From: an uncultured Lachnospiraceae bacterium
GTDB lineage: Bacteria > Bacillota > Clostridia > Lachnospirales > Lachnospiraceae
Direction: 5' to 3'
NCBI GenBank assembly: GCA_900317555.1
Contig: ONHF01000011.1
Coordinates: 1 to 64,000, forward strand
Length of the DNA: 64,000 bases
Made by a program: the position numbers and the translations under genes. The notes beneath the pieces were generated by a model, which was given only the letters and a program-made list of their open reading frames with translations, had not been told where the DNA came from and ran no database searches. Of this stretch, positions 47,242 through 55,805 are shown in pieces; within the stretch, counting starts at the first letter, position 1; each line of letters begins with the position of its first letter.

Positions 47242-50200
47242 TGATTTTCAATTCCCTGTAAAACTGCCTGTGCGGCCGCACCGGCGCTGTCCAGCTGTCC
47301 GTTCTGGGCGCCTGCTCCCTGCGCCGGCGAAGCGGCTGCCCCGCCTGCGGACCCGTCCGCGGAGCCTGCGCTCCCCTGCGCTGCAGCGCCATCACCCGCG
47401 CCGCCCGCAGTGCCGTCACCCGCAGTTCCCGTGCCTTCCGCACCGTCCTGCCCTTCCGAGGCCGCTGAGCTTCCGGTACCTGCCGCGGCTTCCGCCTGCG
47501 CCCTGGCAAGCGCTTCGTTATAAGCCGCTTCTGCCGCAGTCTGCTGCTGCACTGCGGCCGTATAATTGAGGTTCGCCGTATCGAGCGCGCTCTGCGCGGC
47601 TGCCACTGCGTTCTCGTCGCCGGAGGCCTGCGCCGCGCTCAGAGCGTTCTGCGCCTGTGAAAGGATCTCGCCGGCCTGTGTCAGCGTCGTATTTGCCGAA
47701 TCCAGTGCCGCCTTCGCATCCGCGGTCGCCGCGGCCAGCTTCTGCGCCGCGATCTCATCCGCGTGATAGGACTCATTGCAGTATTCTACAGGCACGGTCC
47801 CCTCGGCAAAATAATCCGTTACAAGATGCGCGTCGCAAAGTCCCTCCACGGGAAGCTTTCCGGAAACGCCGCAGACCGTCGCCTGCGTAATGCCGGACGG
47901 CATCTTGAAGGAAGAGGATGCCATACCCTCATGCACGCGTTCCATCACCGCATGCCAGAGCTTTTTGGCAATCCCCGACTCCGACCCAACAAGATCCGTG
48001 TCCACGTCGTAGCCTGCCCAGGTCGTGCAGGTATAATAATTGCTGTAGCCCGAAAACCAGACGTCGTGTTCGTTCGAGGTCGTGCCTGTTTTGCCGGCTA
48101 CCGGAGTCTCGGAAATCTGACACGCGGTTCCTGTCCCGGACTTGACGACGTCTTCCATCGCCGATGTCAGAAGCCAGGCCGTCGTCTCCTTGAGCACCTG
48201 CCGCTCCTGCCGGCTCTGTGACACGTCCAGAATCACGTTTCCGTCATGGTCCGTCACTTTGGTATAAAGCTTCGGCTCGATATATTTGCCTCCATCCGCG
48301 ATCGAAGCGTAGGCCGCGTTCAGCTCGATGTTCTTGACGCCTTTGGTCAGGCCGCCCAGTGCCATCGTCTGCTGGATATCCGAATACACTTTGCCGTCAA
48401 TGGTTTCCTTGTCCACAATCGTCGTGAAGCCGAACTTCTGCAGATACTCGTAGCCGAGCTGCGGCGTGATATCCGTCAGCGTCTTGACCGCGATAATGTT
48501 CATCGAGTTCATGATCGCGGTCCGGATCGTGGTATCGCCTCTGTACGATTCGCCGTACCAGTTGCGCACCGGCGTCCCGTCGGAATAATTGTATGGTTCG
48601 TCTTTGTAGACGGTCGCAAGTGTTTTGCCGCCGGCGTCAAGTGCCGGCGCGTAAGTCGAAACAATCTTGAACGTGGATCCCGGCTGCCGGAGCGTTGCGG
48701 TCGCGCGGTTGAGCGTTCTGCTCGCGGTCTTGGTTCCGCGCCCTCCGACAACCGCGAGCACATTGCCGGTTTTCTGATCTTCAATTGTCAGCGAAATCTG
48801 CGGCTGCGCGGTGAGCGTCACCTTATCCGCTTCGAGCTTTCCGCCCTTTGCGAGCATCGCCTGCTTGTACTGCTCTGCCACCTGTTTTGCCGCGTCCTGA
48901 TCGCTGAACAGAAGGCTCGTGCCGACACCGTTTTCCTTCATCCAGGCGAGCATCATCTCCGTCGAATAATTGCTCGTCGAACCGTCATCGTTCGTGATGC
49001 TCAGCTGATAATTCAGATACCAGCGGGTCCCGTTCGGATAATTGGCCTCATTGTTCGCCTCTTCGTCCGCGATCTTCTGGATTTTCTGATTCTGCGTCGA
49101 ATAGATATTCAGGCCGCCGGTGTACAGAAGGATCTGCGCCTGCGTGTCCGTATACCCCGCGACGTCGACAAGATCCGCAAGCAGCTGGTCCGTCAGCGCG
49201 TCGACGAAATACGAATTGACACTCGCCGTGCTCGTGCTGTTGTGCTCGCTGATTCTCGCGTAAACGTCATCCGCCATCGCCTCGTCATACTGCGCCTTCG
49301 TGATCCAGTTCTGGTCCAGCATGTCGTCCAGCACTACTTTTCTTCTCTTCTTGTTCGCTTCCGGATTGATAATCGGATCGTACCGGGACGGATTCTGCGT
49401 AATTCCCGCCAAAACAGCACACTCCGAAAGCGTCAGATCACTGACCGGCTTTCCGAAATACGTCTGCGAAGCCGCCTGCACGCCCAGCGTATTGTGCCCG
49501 AGGTTGATGATATTCAGATAATTGATCATGATATCATCCTTGGACATGCGCCTTTCCAGCTGTACGGCAAGGTACTGCTCCTGGAGCTTGCGGATCACGG
49601 TCTGCTTCTTCGTTTCCTCCGTGAAATTCGTGAAAACACTGTTCTTGATCAGCTGCTGGGTAATCGTGGACGCGCCCTGCGAAAAGTTGCCTGTCGTTAT
49701 TCCTTTCCAGCCCGCGCGTATAATGCCGACGACATCCACGCCGTGATGCTTGTAGAATCTGGCATCCTCGACCGCGACAAATGCGTGCTGCAGATTCTTC
49801 GGAACCATATCCAGCGTAACCGGAATGCGGTTGGAATCGGCGGCGACGAGCTTCGCGGTCTGTTTGCCCTCATCGTCATAGACAAAAGTCGCGTACCCGG
49901 ACGGCGTAACGTCGATCTTGGAGATGTCCGGCGCGTCTTTCAGAATACTGGTGTACAGACGGATTCCGAGATACCCGCCCGCGACAAGAAGCAGCAGAAA
50001 AACAGTAAGGAGAACCTTCCCCACGACACGCGCAAAGAGGCTTCTTCTTTTCTTCGGACGGCGGCTTTTCTTCTGCCGCGCCCCGCTGCTGCGCTGTGCT
50101 CCCTCAGAATATCTGCCGCGTCCGTCTGCCCTGCGGCTGCTGCGGCGGCGCTCCCGGATCACCGGCGCATCGTCAAGGTCGTCATCATAAACGCCGCGGC

Positions 50201-50483
50201 GGGCGTCACCGGAATACCCGTAGCGGTCATCATACGCGGGTTCATCCGTGTCCGCGTATTCGCCATCGTATGCTCCGCGGTCCTGCTCCGCGTATCCGGC
50301 TTCATACAGACTCCCGTCCGTATCCGCATATCCGCCACCATATGCTCCGCGGTCCTGACCGGAATATCCGTCCTCATACAGACTCCCGTCCTGAACGGCA
50401 TACCCGTCATCATATCTTCCGTTGTCTCCGCCTTTATACGCACCTTCGGAATATCTGTTGTATTCGTTCCGTCTTCTGCTCAA
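47238..50483 (-). CDS. Class A penicillin-binding protein (PBP1A type)
   Basis: A 1,081-residue bifunctional murein synthase. About 140 cytoplasmic residues precede a membrane span (LLTVFLLLLVAGGYLGI). The GT51 domain has EDARFYKHHG and GASTITQQL. The transpeptidase has the serine motif STFK in RQPGSTFKIV, SMN in IMNSMNII, and KTG in VAGKTGTTS. The cytoplasmic tail has imperfect repeats rich in Gly, Tyr and Asp (GYADTDGSLYEAGYAEQ type). The C-terminus is a long Ala-rich coiled coil followed by a Gly/Ala-rich stretch with no membrane anchor. It heads the operon with the helicase gene. Confidence 0.97.
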   Translation of the reverse strand: MSRRRNEYNRYSEGAYKGGDNGRYDDGYAVQDGSLYEDGYSGQDRGAYGGGYADTDGSLYEAGYAEQDRGAYDGEYADTDEPAYDDRYGYSGDARRGVYDDDLDDAPVIRERRRSSRRADGRGRYSEGAQRSSGARQKKSRRPKKRRSLFARVVGKVLLTVFLLLLVAGGYLGIRLYTSILKDAPDISKIDVTPSGYATFVYDDEGKQTAKLVAADSNRIPVTLDMVPKNLQHAFVAVEDARFYKHHGVDVVGIIRAGWKGITTGNFSQGASTITQQLIKNSVFTNFTEETKKQTVIRKLQEQYLAVQLERRMSKDDIMINYLNIINLGHNTLGVQAASQTYFGKPVSDLTLSECAVLAGITQNPSRYDPIINPEANKKRRKVVLDDMLDQNWITKAQYDEAMADDVYARISEHNSTSTASVNSYFVDALTDQLLADLVDVAGYTDTQAQILLYTGGLNIYSTQNQKIQKIADEEANNEANYPNGTRWYLNYQLSITNDDGSTSNYSTEMMLAWMKENGVGTSLLFSDQDAAKQVAEQYKQAMLAKGGKLEADKVTLTAQPQISLTIEDQKTGNVLAVVGGRGTKTASRTLNRATATLRQPGSTFKIVSTYAPALDAGGKTLATVYKDEPYNYSDGTPVRNWYGESYRGDTTIRTAIMNSMNIIAVKTLTDITPQLGYEYLQKFGFTTIVDKETIDGKVYSDIQQTMALGGLTKGVKNIELNAAYASIADGGKYIEPKLYTKVTDHDGNVILDVSQSRQERQVLKETTAWLLTSAMEDVVKSGTGTACQISETPVAGKTGTTSNEHDVWFSGYSNYYTCTTWAGYDVDTDLVGSESGIAKKLWHAVMERVHEGMASSSFKMPSGITQATVCGVSGKLPVEGLCDAHLVTDYFAEGTVPVEYCNESYHADEIAAQKLAAATADAKAALDSANTTLTQAGEILSQAQNALSAAQASGDENAVAAAQSALDTANLNYTAAVQQQTAAEAAYNEALARAQAEAAAGTGSSAASEGQDGAEGTGTAGDGTAGGAGDGAAAQGSAGSADGSAGGAAASPAQGAGAQNGQLDSAGAAAQAVLQGIENQ

Positions 50484-50563
50484 ATGTTTACCTCAGATCA
50501 AGTGCTGTAAATTACCACACTGTTAACTAACAACTATATCATATCCTGCGGAAAACAACAAAA

Positions 50564-50604
50564 GGCACCATGTCCGGCAGGGAAAGCCCGCCGGACATGG
50601 TGCC
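50564..50604 (-). terminator. Terminator of the 118-residue gene
   Basis: GGCACCATGTCCGGC and GCCGGACATGGTGCC form a perfect 15-base-pair stem; on the minus strand it is followed by TTTTGTTGTTTT. It separates the gene at 50.6 kb from the PBP1A promoter region. Confidence 0.92.
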
Positions 50605-50647
50605 TGATCATCTGGAATCTATGCGGTTTTCCGGTCATTTCCGGCAC

Positions 50648-51004
50648 TTACCCGCGTTTCTTCTTCCCGTCGCAGCTGACATGCCTGTCCACAAAGCTGT
50701 AATATCCGACCGAAGTGTCCCGCAGCTCCGTTACCGTTGTCACGGGATCGATCACCCTGTTGCGCGCATTCGCGATTTCCACAACCTTTCCCGCGAGCGA
50801 CAGCTTGGTCCGCATCGTGATCTCGCAGCGCTTCAGCACCGTAATGCCGCCCTCGTTATAGACGTTCTTGACCGCAAGATCGACATTGGAAATACGCGCG
50901 TCCGCAATCAGATTCAGTCCGAAAAGCTCGGTCAGAATTTCCGTCGCGTTCTCTCTTGAAAACGTCAGTGTCTGAATTTCACAGATTCTTGAACCCTCGT
51001 CCAT
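50648..51004 (-). CDS. Protein of unknown function
   Basis: A 118-residue soluble protein with an alternating strand-helix layout (ICEIQTLTF, VDLAVKNVYNEGGITVLKRCEITMR and VVEIANARNRV). The overall plan faintly recalls ferredoxin-like folds such as CutA1, but no CutA1 motif is present and I would not name it so. Start ATG follows AGGGGGA. It is divergent from the NusG-domain protein and has its own terminator. Confidence 0.78.
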   Translation of the reverse strand: MDEGSRICEIQTLTFSRENATEILTELFGLNLIADARISNVDLAVKNVYNEGGITVLKRCEITMRTKLSLAGKVVEIANARNRVIDPVTTVTELRDTSVGYYSFVDRHVSCDGKKKRG

Positions 51005-51124
51005 ATGTCGTTCCCCCTGATCATTTTGTTGTTAAAGGTCCGTGCCCCTGTTTATTATATCAAATATCCGCGGGGTTCCATATGCTATAATCAGGTAAAA
51101 ACATTGCGAAGGTCCTGTTTTGAT

Positions 51125-51481
51125 ATGAAGAAAAAGATACTGAAAAAAAATGACAGAATACTGATCATCATCATGCTCGCACTGCTTGCCGGCATCCTGA
51201 TTTACCGCGCGGCCGCAGGAAAAGACAGCGGTTATCAGGTCGTCATCTATGTCGGCAACGAAGTTTACGGAACATACTCCATAAGTGACGATCAGGATAT
51301 CCGTATTGAGCAGAACGGATTCACGAATGTCGTCCGGATCAAGGACAAGGCAGTCTGGATGGAAGAATCCGACTGCCCGAACCAGCTCTGCATCTATCAG
51401 GGTAAGGTGACACAGCCGGGCATCCCGATTGTCTGTCTCCCGCACGGCATTACCGTTGATGTGGTCGGAAAGAACAAATAA
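51125..51481 (+). CDS. NusG-domain-II membrane-anchored protein
   Basis: A 118-residue protein with a basic start (MKKKILKKNDR), one membrane span (ILIIIMLALLAGILIYR) and an extracellular beta-sandwich with YQVVIYVGNEVYGTYSIS, DCPNQLC and IVCLPHGITVDVVG, the NusG domain II family seen in many Firmicutes. The two cysteines could form a disulfide. Start ATG at 51125 is chosen because the upstream frame has no ribosome site. In other genomes such genes often stand near thiamine or energy genes; here it is alone. Confidence 0.87.
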   Translation: MKKKILKKNDRILIIIMLALLAGILIYRAAAGKDSGYQVVIYVGNEVYGTYSISDDQDIRIEQNGFTNVVRIKDKAVWMEESDCPNQLCIYQGKVTQPGIPIVCLPHGITVDVVGKNK

Positions 51482-51501
51482 GAGGCGTTTTCACTCCTAA
51501 A

Positions 51502-51555
51502 AAAAGAAAGCTGCGCTCCGGTGACTGCCGTCACCAAAGCTGCAGCTTCCTTTTT
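51502..51555. terminator. Bidirectional terminator between the NusG-domain gene and pfp
   Basis: AAGCTGC and GCAGCTT with inner GGTGAC/GTCACC form the stem; TTTTTG follows on the plus strand and TTTCTTTTTTT on the minus strand. Confidence 0.88.
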
Positions 51556-51630
51556 GTTTTTCAATAGAGAAGTCCGTCTGACCTGTGCAGATCCCGTATT
51601 CTCTTCAACACCCCTGCATCCGGAAGGGGA

Positions 51631-53289
51631 TCAGCCCTTTTCCAGAGCCAGCGTTCTCGTTGTGATGTCGCAGACATCCGAAGGTCCGTAATACTGGATC
51701 GCACCCGGATATGTGTAGCAGGTGTGCGCGGCCCATTCCGCACGGTGCGCTTCGAAATACTTGAACGGCTTTCCTTCAAGATCCACGAGAGCTTTGCGGA
51801 TCACAGGCTTGTCCTGTCCGTTTCTGCGCTCCATGTTCATCATCTTCGTAATCGGCATACCGCCTGCAACCCATTCTTCGGCGGGTCTGTTCAGGTGCGA
51901 TACTTTGGAAAGATATCCGGTATAACCATACTGAATCAGCATGAACGCGTTATAACCGAGGCTGTAGCAGTAATCCGCGTCAAAGTTCGACGGGAACGCG
52001 CATCTTCCTTCATAGCCGAAGAAATGGAACTGCGTGCTGAACTTCCCGGTGTAAGTGCCGGCTTTGCGACGCTCTTCCAGTTTGTTCTTAACCAGCTCCG
52101 CGAACAGCTTCTCGGACTCGATCAGGGATACCTGCACATTGCCGTGCGGATCTCTTTCAAGGAACAGCTGCTTCTGGATCATCTCCGGCAGAATGTCAAA
52201 TACCTTGAAGGATTCCTCTGTCAGTCCCTTGCGGATATATTCTTTCTTATCTTCCCACGAAGGAAGCGCGTTGAACTCTTCGGTCTTTGATCCCGCGAGC
52301 ATCTCGCTGATTTCACGGATCAGTACACCGAACTCCGGAACGAACTCTACAATGCCTTCCGGAATAATGACGACGCCGAAATTGCCTTCGGTCTTCGATC
52401 TTTTCTCTACGGAATCCGCAATCTGGTCCGCAATCTGCGACAGGGAAAGCTTCTTCTCTGCCACTTCTTCGCCGATCAGACATACGTTCGGCTGCGTCTC
52501 AAGAGCGCACTCGAGTGCCACATGTGAAGCGCTGCGGCCCATGACCTTTACGAAATGCCAGTATTTCTTCGCGGAATTCGCGTCTCTTTCGATATTGCCG
52601 ATCAGCTCGGAATAGGTCTTCGTCGCCGTGTCAAAACCGAACGAGCAGTCAATGTCGTCATTCTTCAGATCGCCGTCGATCGTCTTCGGGCAGCCGATGA
52701 CCTGCACGCCGGTGTTGTTCGCTGCGAAATACTCCGCCAGCACCGCCGCGTTCGTGTTGGAATCGTCGCCGCCGATAATTACCACAGCGGTCAGGCCGTG
52801 CTTCTTCGCCGTAGCTGCCGCCGCTTCGAACTGTTCTTTTGTCTCGATCTTCGTTCTGCCGGAGCCGATGATGTCAAAGCCGCCGGTATTACGGTACGCG
52901 TCAATGAACTCGTCCGTAAATTCCACATAGTCGTCATCCACAAGACCGCTCGGGCCGCCCTTGAAGCCGAGAAGAACATTGTCCTTGTCTGTCGCCTTCA
53001 GCGCGTCATACAGGCCGCTGATGACATTGTGGCCGCCGGGCGCCTGCCCGCCGGAGAGAATAACGCCGACGACCTGTCTCTTCGCCGCGGAGGTGTTTTG
53101 CCCCTTCTCGAAGATGATTTCCCGCTTGCCGTAAGTATTCGGGAACAGTTCTCTGATCTTGTCCTGATCCGATACGCTGGCGGTCTCTTCGCCTTCCTTT
53201 ACGCAGATATCGGAAATGCCGTGACGCAGCATTCCGGGTAGCTTGGGCTGATACTTCAGTCTTTCTTTCTGAAGCGGAGAAATTTCCAT
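51631..53289 (-). CDS. pfp: PPi-dependent phosphofructokinase, long form
   Basis: A 552-residue enzyme using pyrophosphate in place of ATP to make fructose-1,6-bisphosphate, reversibly. Its length and N-terminal extension fit the long plant/spirochaete-like PFP group. GGDDSNTNA replaces the GDGS of ATP enzymes and marks PPi use, PKTIDGDL is the catalytic aspartate loop and [11 protein letters not shown] follows. PPi-PFK lets glycolysis save ATP, common in gut anaerobes. Start ATG follows GGAAGGAG. It is transcribed alone. Confidence 0.94.
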   Translation of the reverse strand: MEISPLQKERLKYQPKLPGMLRHGISDICVKEGEETASVSDQDKIRELFPNTYGKREIIFEKGQNTSAAKRQVVGVILSGGQAPGGHNVISGLYDALKATDKDNVLLGFKGGPSGLVDDDYVEFTDEFIDAYRNTGGFDIIGSGRTKIETKEQFEAAAATAKKHGLTAVVIIGGDDSNTNAAVLAEYFAANNTGVQVIGCPKTIDGDLKNDDIDCSFGFDTATKTYSELIGNIERDANSAKKYWHFVKVMGRSASHVALECALETQPNVCLIGEEVAEKKLSLSQIADQIADSVEKRSKTEGNFGVVIIPEGIVEFVPEFGVLIREISEMLAGSKTEEFNALPSWEDKKEYIRKGLTEESFKVFDILPEMIQKQLFLERDPHGNVQVSLIESEKLFAELVKNKLEERRKAGTYTGKFSTQFHFFGYEGRCAFPSNFDADYCYSLGYNAFMLIQYGYTGYLSKVSHLNRPAEEWVAGGMPITKMMNMERRNGQDKPVIRKALVDLEGKPFKYFEAHRAEWAAHTCYTYPGAIQYYGPSDVCDITTRTLALEKG

Positions 53290-53353
53290 ATGTTTGCTCC
53301 TTCCATAACTTTGTTTTCAGGGCGCGGCTTCCCGCCGTCGCTGGTTATCATAC

Positions 53354-53389
53354 AGGCCCTTCCCGCAGTTTCCGCCGCGGGAAAGGCCT
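53354..53389 (-). terminator. Stem-loop after the GGGtGRT gene
   Basis: AGGCCCTTCCCGC and GCGGGAAAGGCCT pair over 13 bases with one mismatch, about 70 bases past the stop codon. No long U-run follows, so termination efficiency is uncertain. Confidence 0.55.
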
Positions 53390-53459
53390 TGTAAAGGCTG
53401 CGCATCCTAACGACACACAGCCTCTACGCATATGAACAAGATATTCAGTTCAAAACAAA

Positions 53460-54479
53460 TCAGAACTTACCCTGCTGCGCCGCAAGAGCTACGGAAACAG
53501 CGGTGGAAACTGTCATGCCGACCATCGGGTTGTTGCCGGCACCGATCAGACCCATCATTTCAACGTGCGCGGGAACCGAAGAAGAACCTGCGAACTGCGC
53601 GTCGGAATGCATACGGCCGAGTGTATCCGTGAAGCCATAGGATGCAGGGCCTGCAGCCATGTTATCGGGATGAAGCGTACGGCCTGTGCCGCCGCCGGAA
53701 GCAACGGAGAAATACTTCTTGCCGGCTTCGAGTCTTTCCTTCTTGTATGTGCCCGCAACCGGATGCTGGAATCTTGTCGGGTTCGTGGAGTTGCCTGTGA
53801 TGGAGATATCAACATTCTCCTTCCACATGATCGCAACGCCTTCCTGTACATCGTCAGCGCCGTAGCAGTTTACAAGAGCACGCGGGCTTGTGGGATCCTT
53901 GGAATAGCAGGTTCTCGAAAGTTCCTTCAGCTCGCCGGTCTTGTAATCATACTCGGTTTCAACATAAGTGAAGCCGTTGACACGGGAAATGATCTTCGCC
54001 GCGTCCTTGCCAAGGCCGTTCAGAATGACACGCAGCTTCTTGGTGCGGACTTTGTTCGCCTTCTCCGCGATACCGATCGCGCCTTCCGCAGCCGCGAAAG
54101 ATTCATGACCCGCAAGGAACGCGAAGCACTCTGTATCCTCTTCGAGCAGCATCTTGCCGAGGTTGCCGTGGCCCAGACCTACCTTGCGGCGGTCAGCGAC
54201 GGAACCGGGGATGCAGAAAGACTGCAGTCCTTCGCCGATTGCGGCAGCCGCTTCCGGTGCTGTACGGCAGTTCTTCTTGATCGCGATCGCGGCGCCTACC
54301 GTGTAAGCCCACTTTGCGTTTTCAAAACAGATCGGCTGAATGCCTTCTACAAGATGATAAACATCAAGGCCCGCAGCTTCTGTGATCTCCTTGCACTCTT
54401 CAATGGATTTGATGCCGTACTTGTTCAGGCAGGCAAGGATCTGGGGCTCTCTTCTTTCATATGATTCAAATAATGACAT
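53460..54479 (-). CDS. GGGtGRT protein (family of unknown function)
   Basis: A 339-residue soluble protein named in databases after its motif, seen here as SVASGGGTGRTLHPDNMAAGP (residues about 258-278). Other conserved-looking stretches are NAKWAYTVGAAIAIKKNC, GHESFAAAEGAIGIAEKANKVRTKK and GLIGAGNNPMVGMTVSTAVSVALAA at the C-terminus. It has seven cysteines but no classic CxxC or radical-SAM motif. Start ATG follows GAGGAGG. It lies 20 bases after a NifU-like scaffold gene, the typical partner in anaerobes. Function is unknown; a role in Fe-S cluster or metal handling is inferred from the neighbours. Confidence 0.93.
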   Translation of the reverse strand: MSLFESYERREPQILACLNKYGIKSIEECKEITEAAGLDVYHLVEGIQPICFENAKWAYTVGAAIAIKKNCRTAPEAAAAIGEGLQSFCIPGSVADRRKVGLGHGNLGKMLLEEDTECFAFLAGHESFAAAEGAIGIAEKANKVRTKKLRVILNGLGKDAAKIISRVNGFTYVETEYDYKTGELKELSRTCYSKDPTSPRALVNCYGADDVQEGVAIMWKENVDISITGNSTNPTRFQHPVAGTYKKERLEAGKKYFSVASGGGTGRTLHPDNMAAGPASYGFTDTLGRMHSDAQFAGSSSVPAHVEMMGLIGAGNNPMVGMTVSTAVSVALAAQQGKF

Positions 54480-54499
54480 CTTCTTAGTCCTCCTCTACC

Positions 54500-55192
54500 T
54501 TACTCTTTTCTCGGATCGATTTCCTTTACAGCATCCTGTACGCGGCCGTACTTGCCGGAAGCCTTCTCGAACGCGGTATTCGCGTCATCACCGGCCTTGA
54601 TGAAATCCATCATCTTGCCGAAGTTGACATATCTGTATCCGATGATCTCATCGTTCTCGTCGAGACAGATCTTTGTGATATAGCCGTCGGTCAGCTCAAG
54701 ATAACGGGGTCCCTTCGCGAGTGTGCCGTAGGTTGTGCCGATCATCGAACGTGTGCCCTTGCCGAGGTCTTCAAGGCCGGCGCCGATCTGCAGGCCGTCT
54801 TCGGAGAACGCGGACTGAGAACGGCCGTAAGCGATCTGCAGGAACAGCTCTCTCATGGCAGTGTTGATGGCGTCGCAGACAAGGTCTGTGTTCAGTGCTT
54901 CCAGAACAGTCAGTCCGGGAAGAATTTCCGCGGCCATGGCAGCGGAATGCGTCATGCCCGAGCAGCCGATTGTCTCAACCAGAGCTTCCTGAATGACACC
55001 TTCCTTGATGTTCAGGGACAGCTTGCAGGCACCCTGCTGGGGAGCGCACCAGCCGACACCGTGTGTATAGCCGGAAATGTCCTTGACTTCTCTTGACTTA
55101 ACCCACTTAGCCTCTTCCGGAATGGGAGCAGCGCCATGGTGTACGCCCTGGTGAACGACGCACATGTCTTGTACTTCCTTTGAGTAAACCAT
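54500..55192 (-). CDS. NifU/IscU-like iron-sulfur scaffold protein
   Basis: A 230-residue protein. Residues about 40-120 match the IscU/NifU N-terminal fold: GWCAPQQGACKLSLNIKEG, then VETIGCSGMTHSAAMAAEIL, then DLVCDAINTAM supply the three cluster-binding cysteines, with an extra cysteine in GWC. Residues 140-230 form a second alpha-beta domain (YLELTDGYITKICLDEND) not found in IscU. The ATG at 55192 follows AAGGAG; an earlier in-frame ATG is unlikely. It has its own promoter and leads the two-gene unit with the GGGtGRT protein. Confidence 0.9.
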   Translation of the reverse strand: MVYSKEVQDMCVVHQGVHHGAAPIPEEAKWVKSREVKDISGYTHGVGWCAPQQGACKLSLNIKEGVIQEALVETIGCSGMTHSAAMAAEILPGLTVLEALNTDLVCDAINTAMRELFLQIAYGRSQSAFSEDGLQIGAGLEDLGKGTRSMIGTTYGTLAKGPRYLELTDGYITKICLDENDEIIGYRYVNFGKMMDFIKAGDDANTAFEKASGKYGRVQDAVKEIDPRKE

Positions 55193-55229
55193 AAAAGTTC
55201 TCCTTCCTTGAAAAACGCGCAAAACATGG

Positions 55230-55255
55230 CGGTCCGGATGTCTCCATCTGAACCG
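55230..55255 (-). promoter_or_regulatory. Leader hairpin of the scaffold/GGGtGRT unit
   Basis: On the minus strand CGGTTCAGATG and CATCCGGACCG form an 11-pair stem (one mismatch, one G-U) with a four-base loop, between promoter and start codon. It has no U-run. It may be an operator or an RNA stability element. Confidence 0.5.
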
Positions 55256-55282
55256 TCATTTTTTTAACACACTTCTTTAGGG

Positions 55283-55312
55283 ATTATAAGACGTACCGCC
55301 CTTGTTATGCAA
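55283..55312 (-). promoter_or_regulatory. Predicted promoter of the scaffold/GGGtGRT unit
   Basis: On the minus strand TTGCAT and TATAAT are 18 bases apart. It lies downstream of the NifX-like gene, so the NifU-like and GGGtGRT genes can be expressed separately from it. Confidence 0.75.
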
Positions 55313-55340
55313 GACTTACCGTCAGCGTAACCGTGCAGAA

Positions 55341-55733
55341 TTATCGTGCGAGCACAGAATTATAAAGGTCAATCGCTTCCTGTGTGTCCAGAAATTCCAG
55401 AGAGCCGCAAAGAAGAGCCGAAACAGCCTCCTTACAGTCTCCGGAGACCCCCGCGTAATACTGAATGCTCTGCTTCGAAAGCGCTTCCCGCATCTTCTTC
55501 GAAATGCCGCCGCAGATCACGCTGTCCACGCCATTGGCTTCCAGAAACTCCGCGATTTCCAGATCCCGCTGCATGGACGGCCAGATTTTTGTTTCTGCCT
55601 CCTTTGGAATCTCAAAGTCCTGCGTCCGGAGACACTTTCCGCTCCTGTTGTCGATGTCAAAGACGCGGAATGTTCCGGCTTTTTCAAAATCCTGCCCGAT
55701 CTCCCCATGACGAACCGGTACTGCAATAATCAT
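55341..55733 (-). CDS. NifX/NafY-like (dinitrogenase Fe-Mo cofactor) domain protein
   Basis: A 130-residue single-domain protein starting MIIAVPVRHGEIGQDF, with the NifX-family features FRVFDIDN and VDSVICGGISKKMREAL followed by YYAGVSGDCKEAV. In nitrogen fixers the fold carries Fe-S/Mo intermediates; no nif genes are in the window, so here it may carry another metal cluster. Start ATG follows AGGGGGTT. It is upstream of and co-oriented with the NifU-like and GGGtGRT genes, supporting an Fe-S theme. Confidence 0.87.
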   Translation of the reverse strand: MIIAVPVRHGEIGQDFEKAGTFRVFDIDNRSGKCLRTQDFEIPKEAETKIWPSMQRDLEIAEFLEANGVDSVICGGISKKMREALSKQSIQYYAGVSGDCKEAVSALLCGSLEFLDTQEAIDLYNSVLAR

Positions 55734-55805
55734 GACGCAACCCCCTGATATTTGTATTCTGTCTTCTGCGTCTTCCGGATTCTTTATGCAGTTATTTTAC
55801 CACTT

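Noticed and set aside
50200..50440. A tandem DNA repeat or CRISPR-like array
   Set aside because: The repetition is the codon-level trace of the Tyr/Gly-rich repeats in the PBP1A N-terminus; units are imperfect and have no spacer structure.
50648..51004. Assignment of the 118-residue protein as CutA1
   Set aside because: The strand order is only vaguely similar and no conserved CutA1 motif is present, so it is left as unknown.
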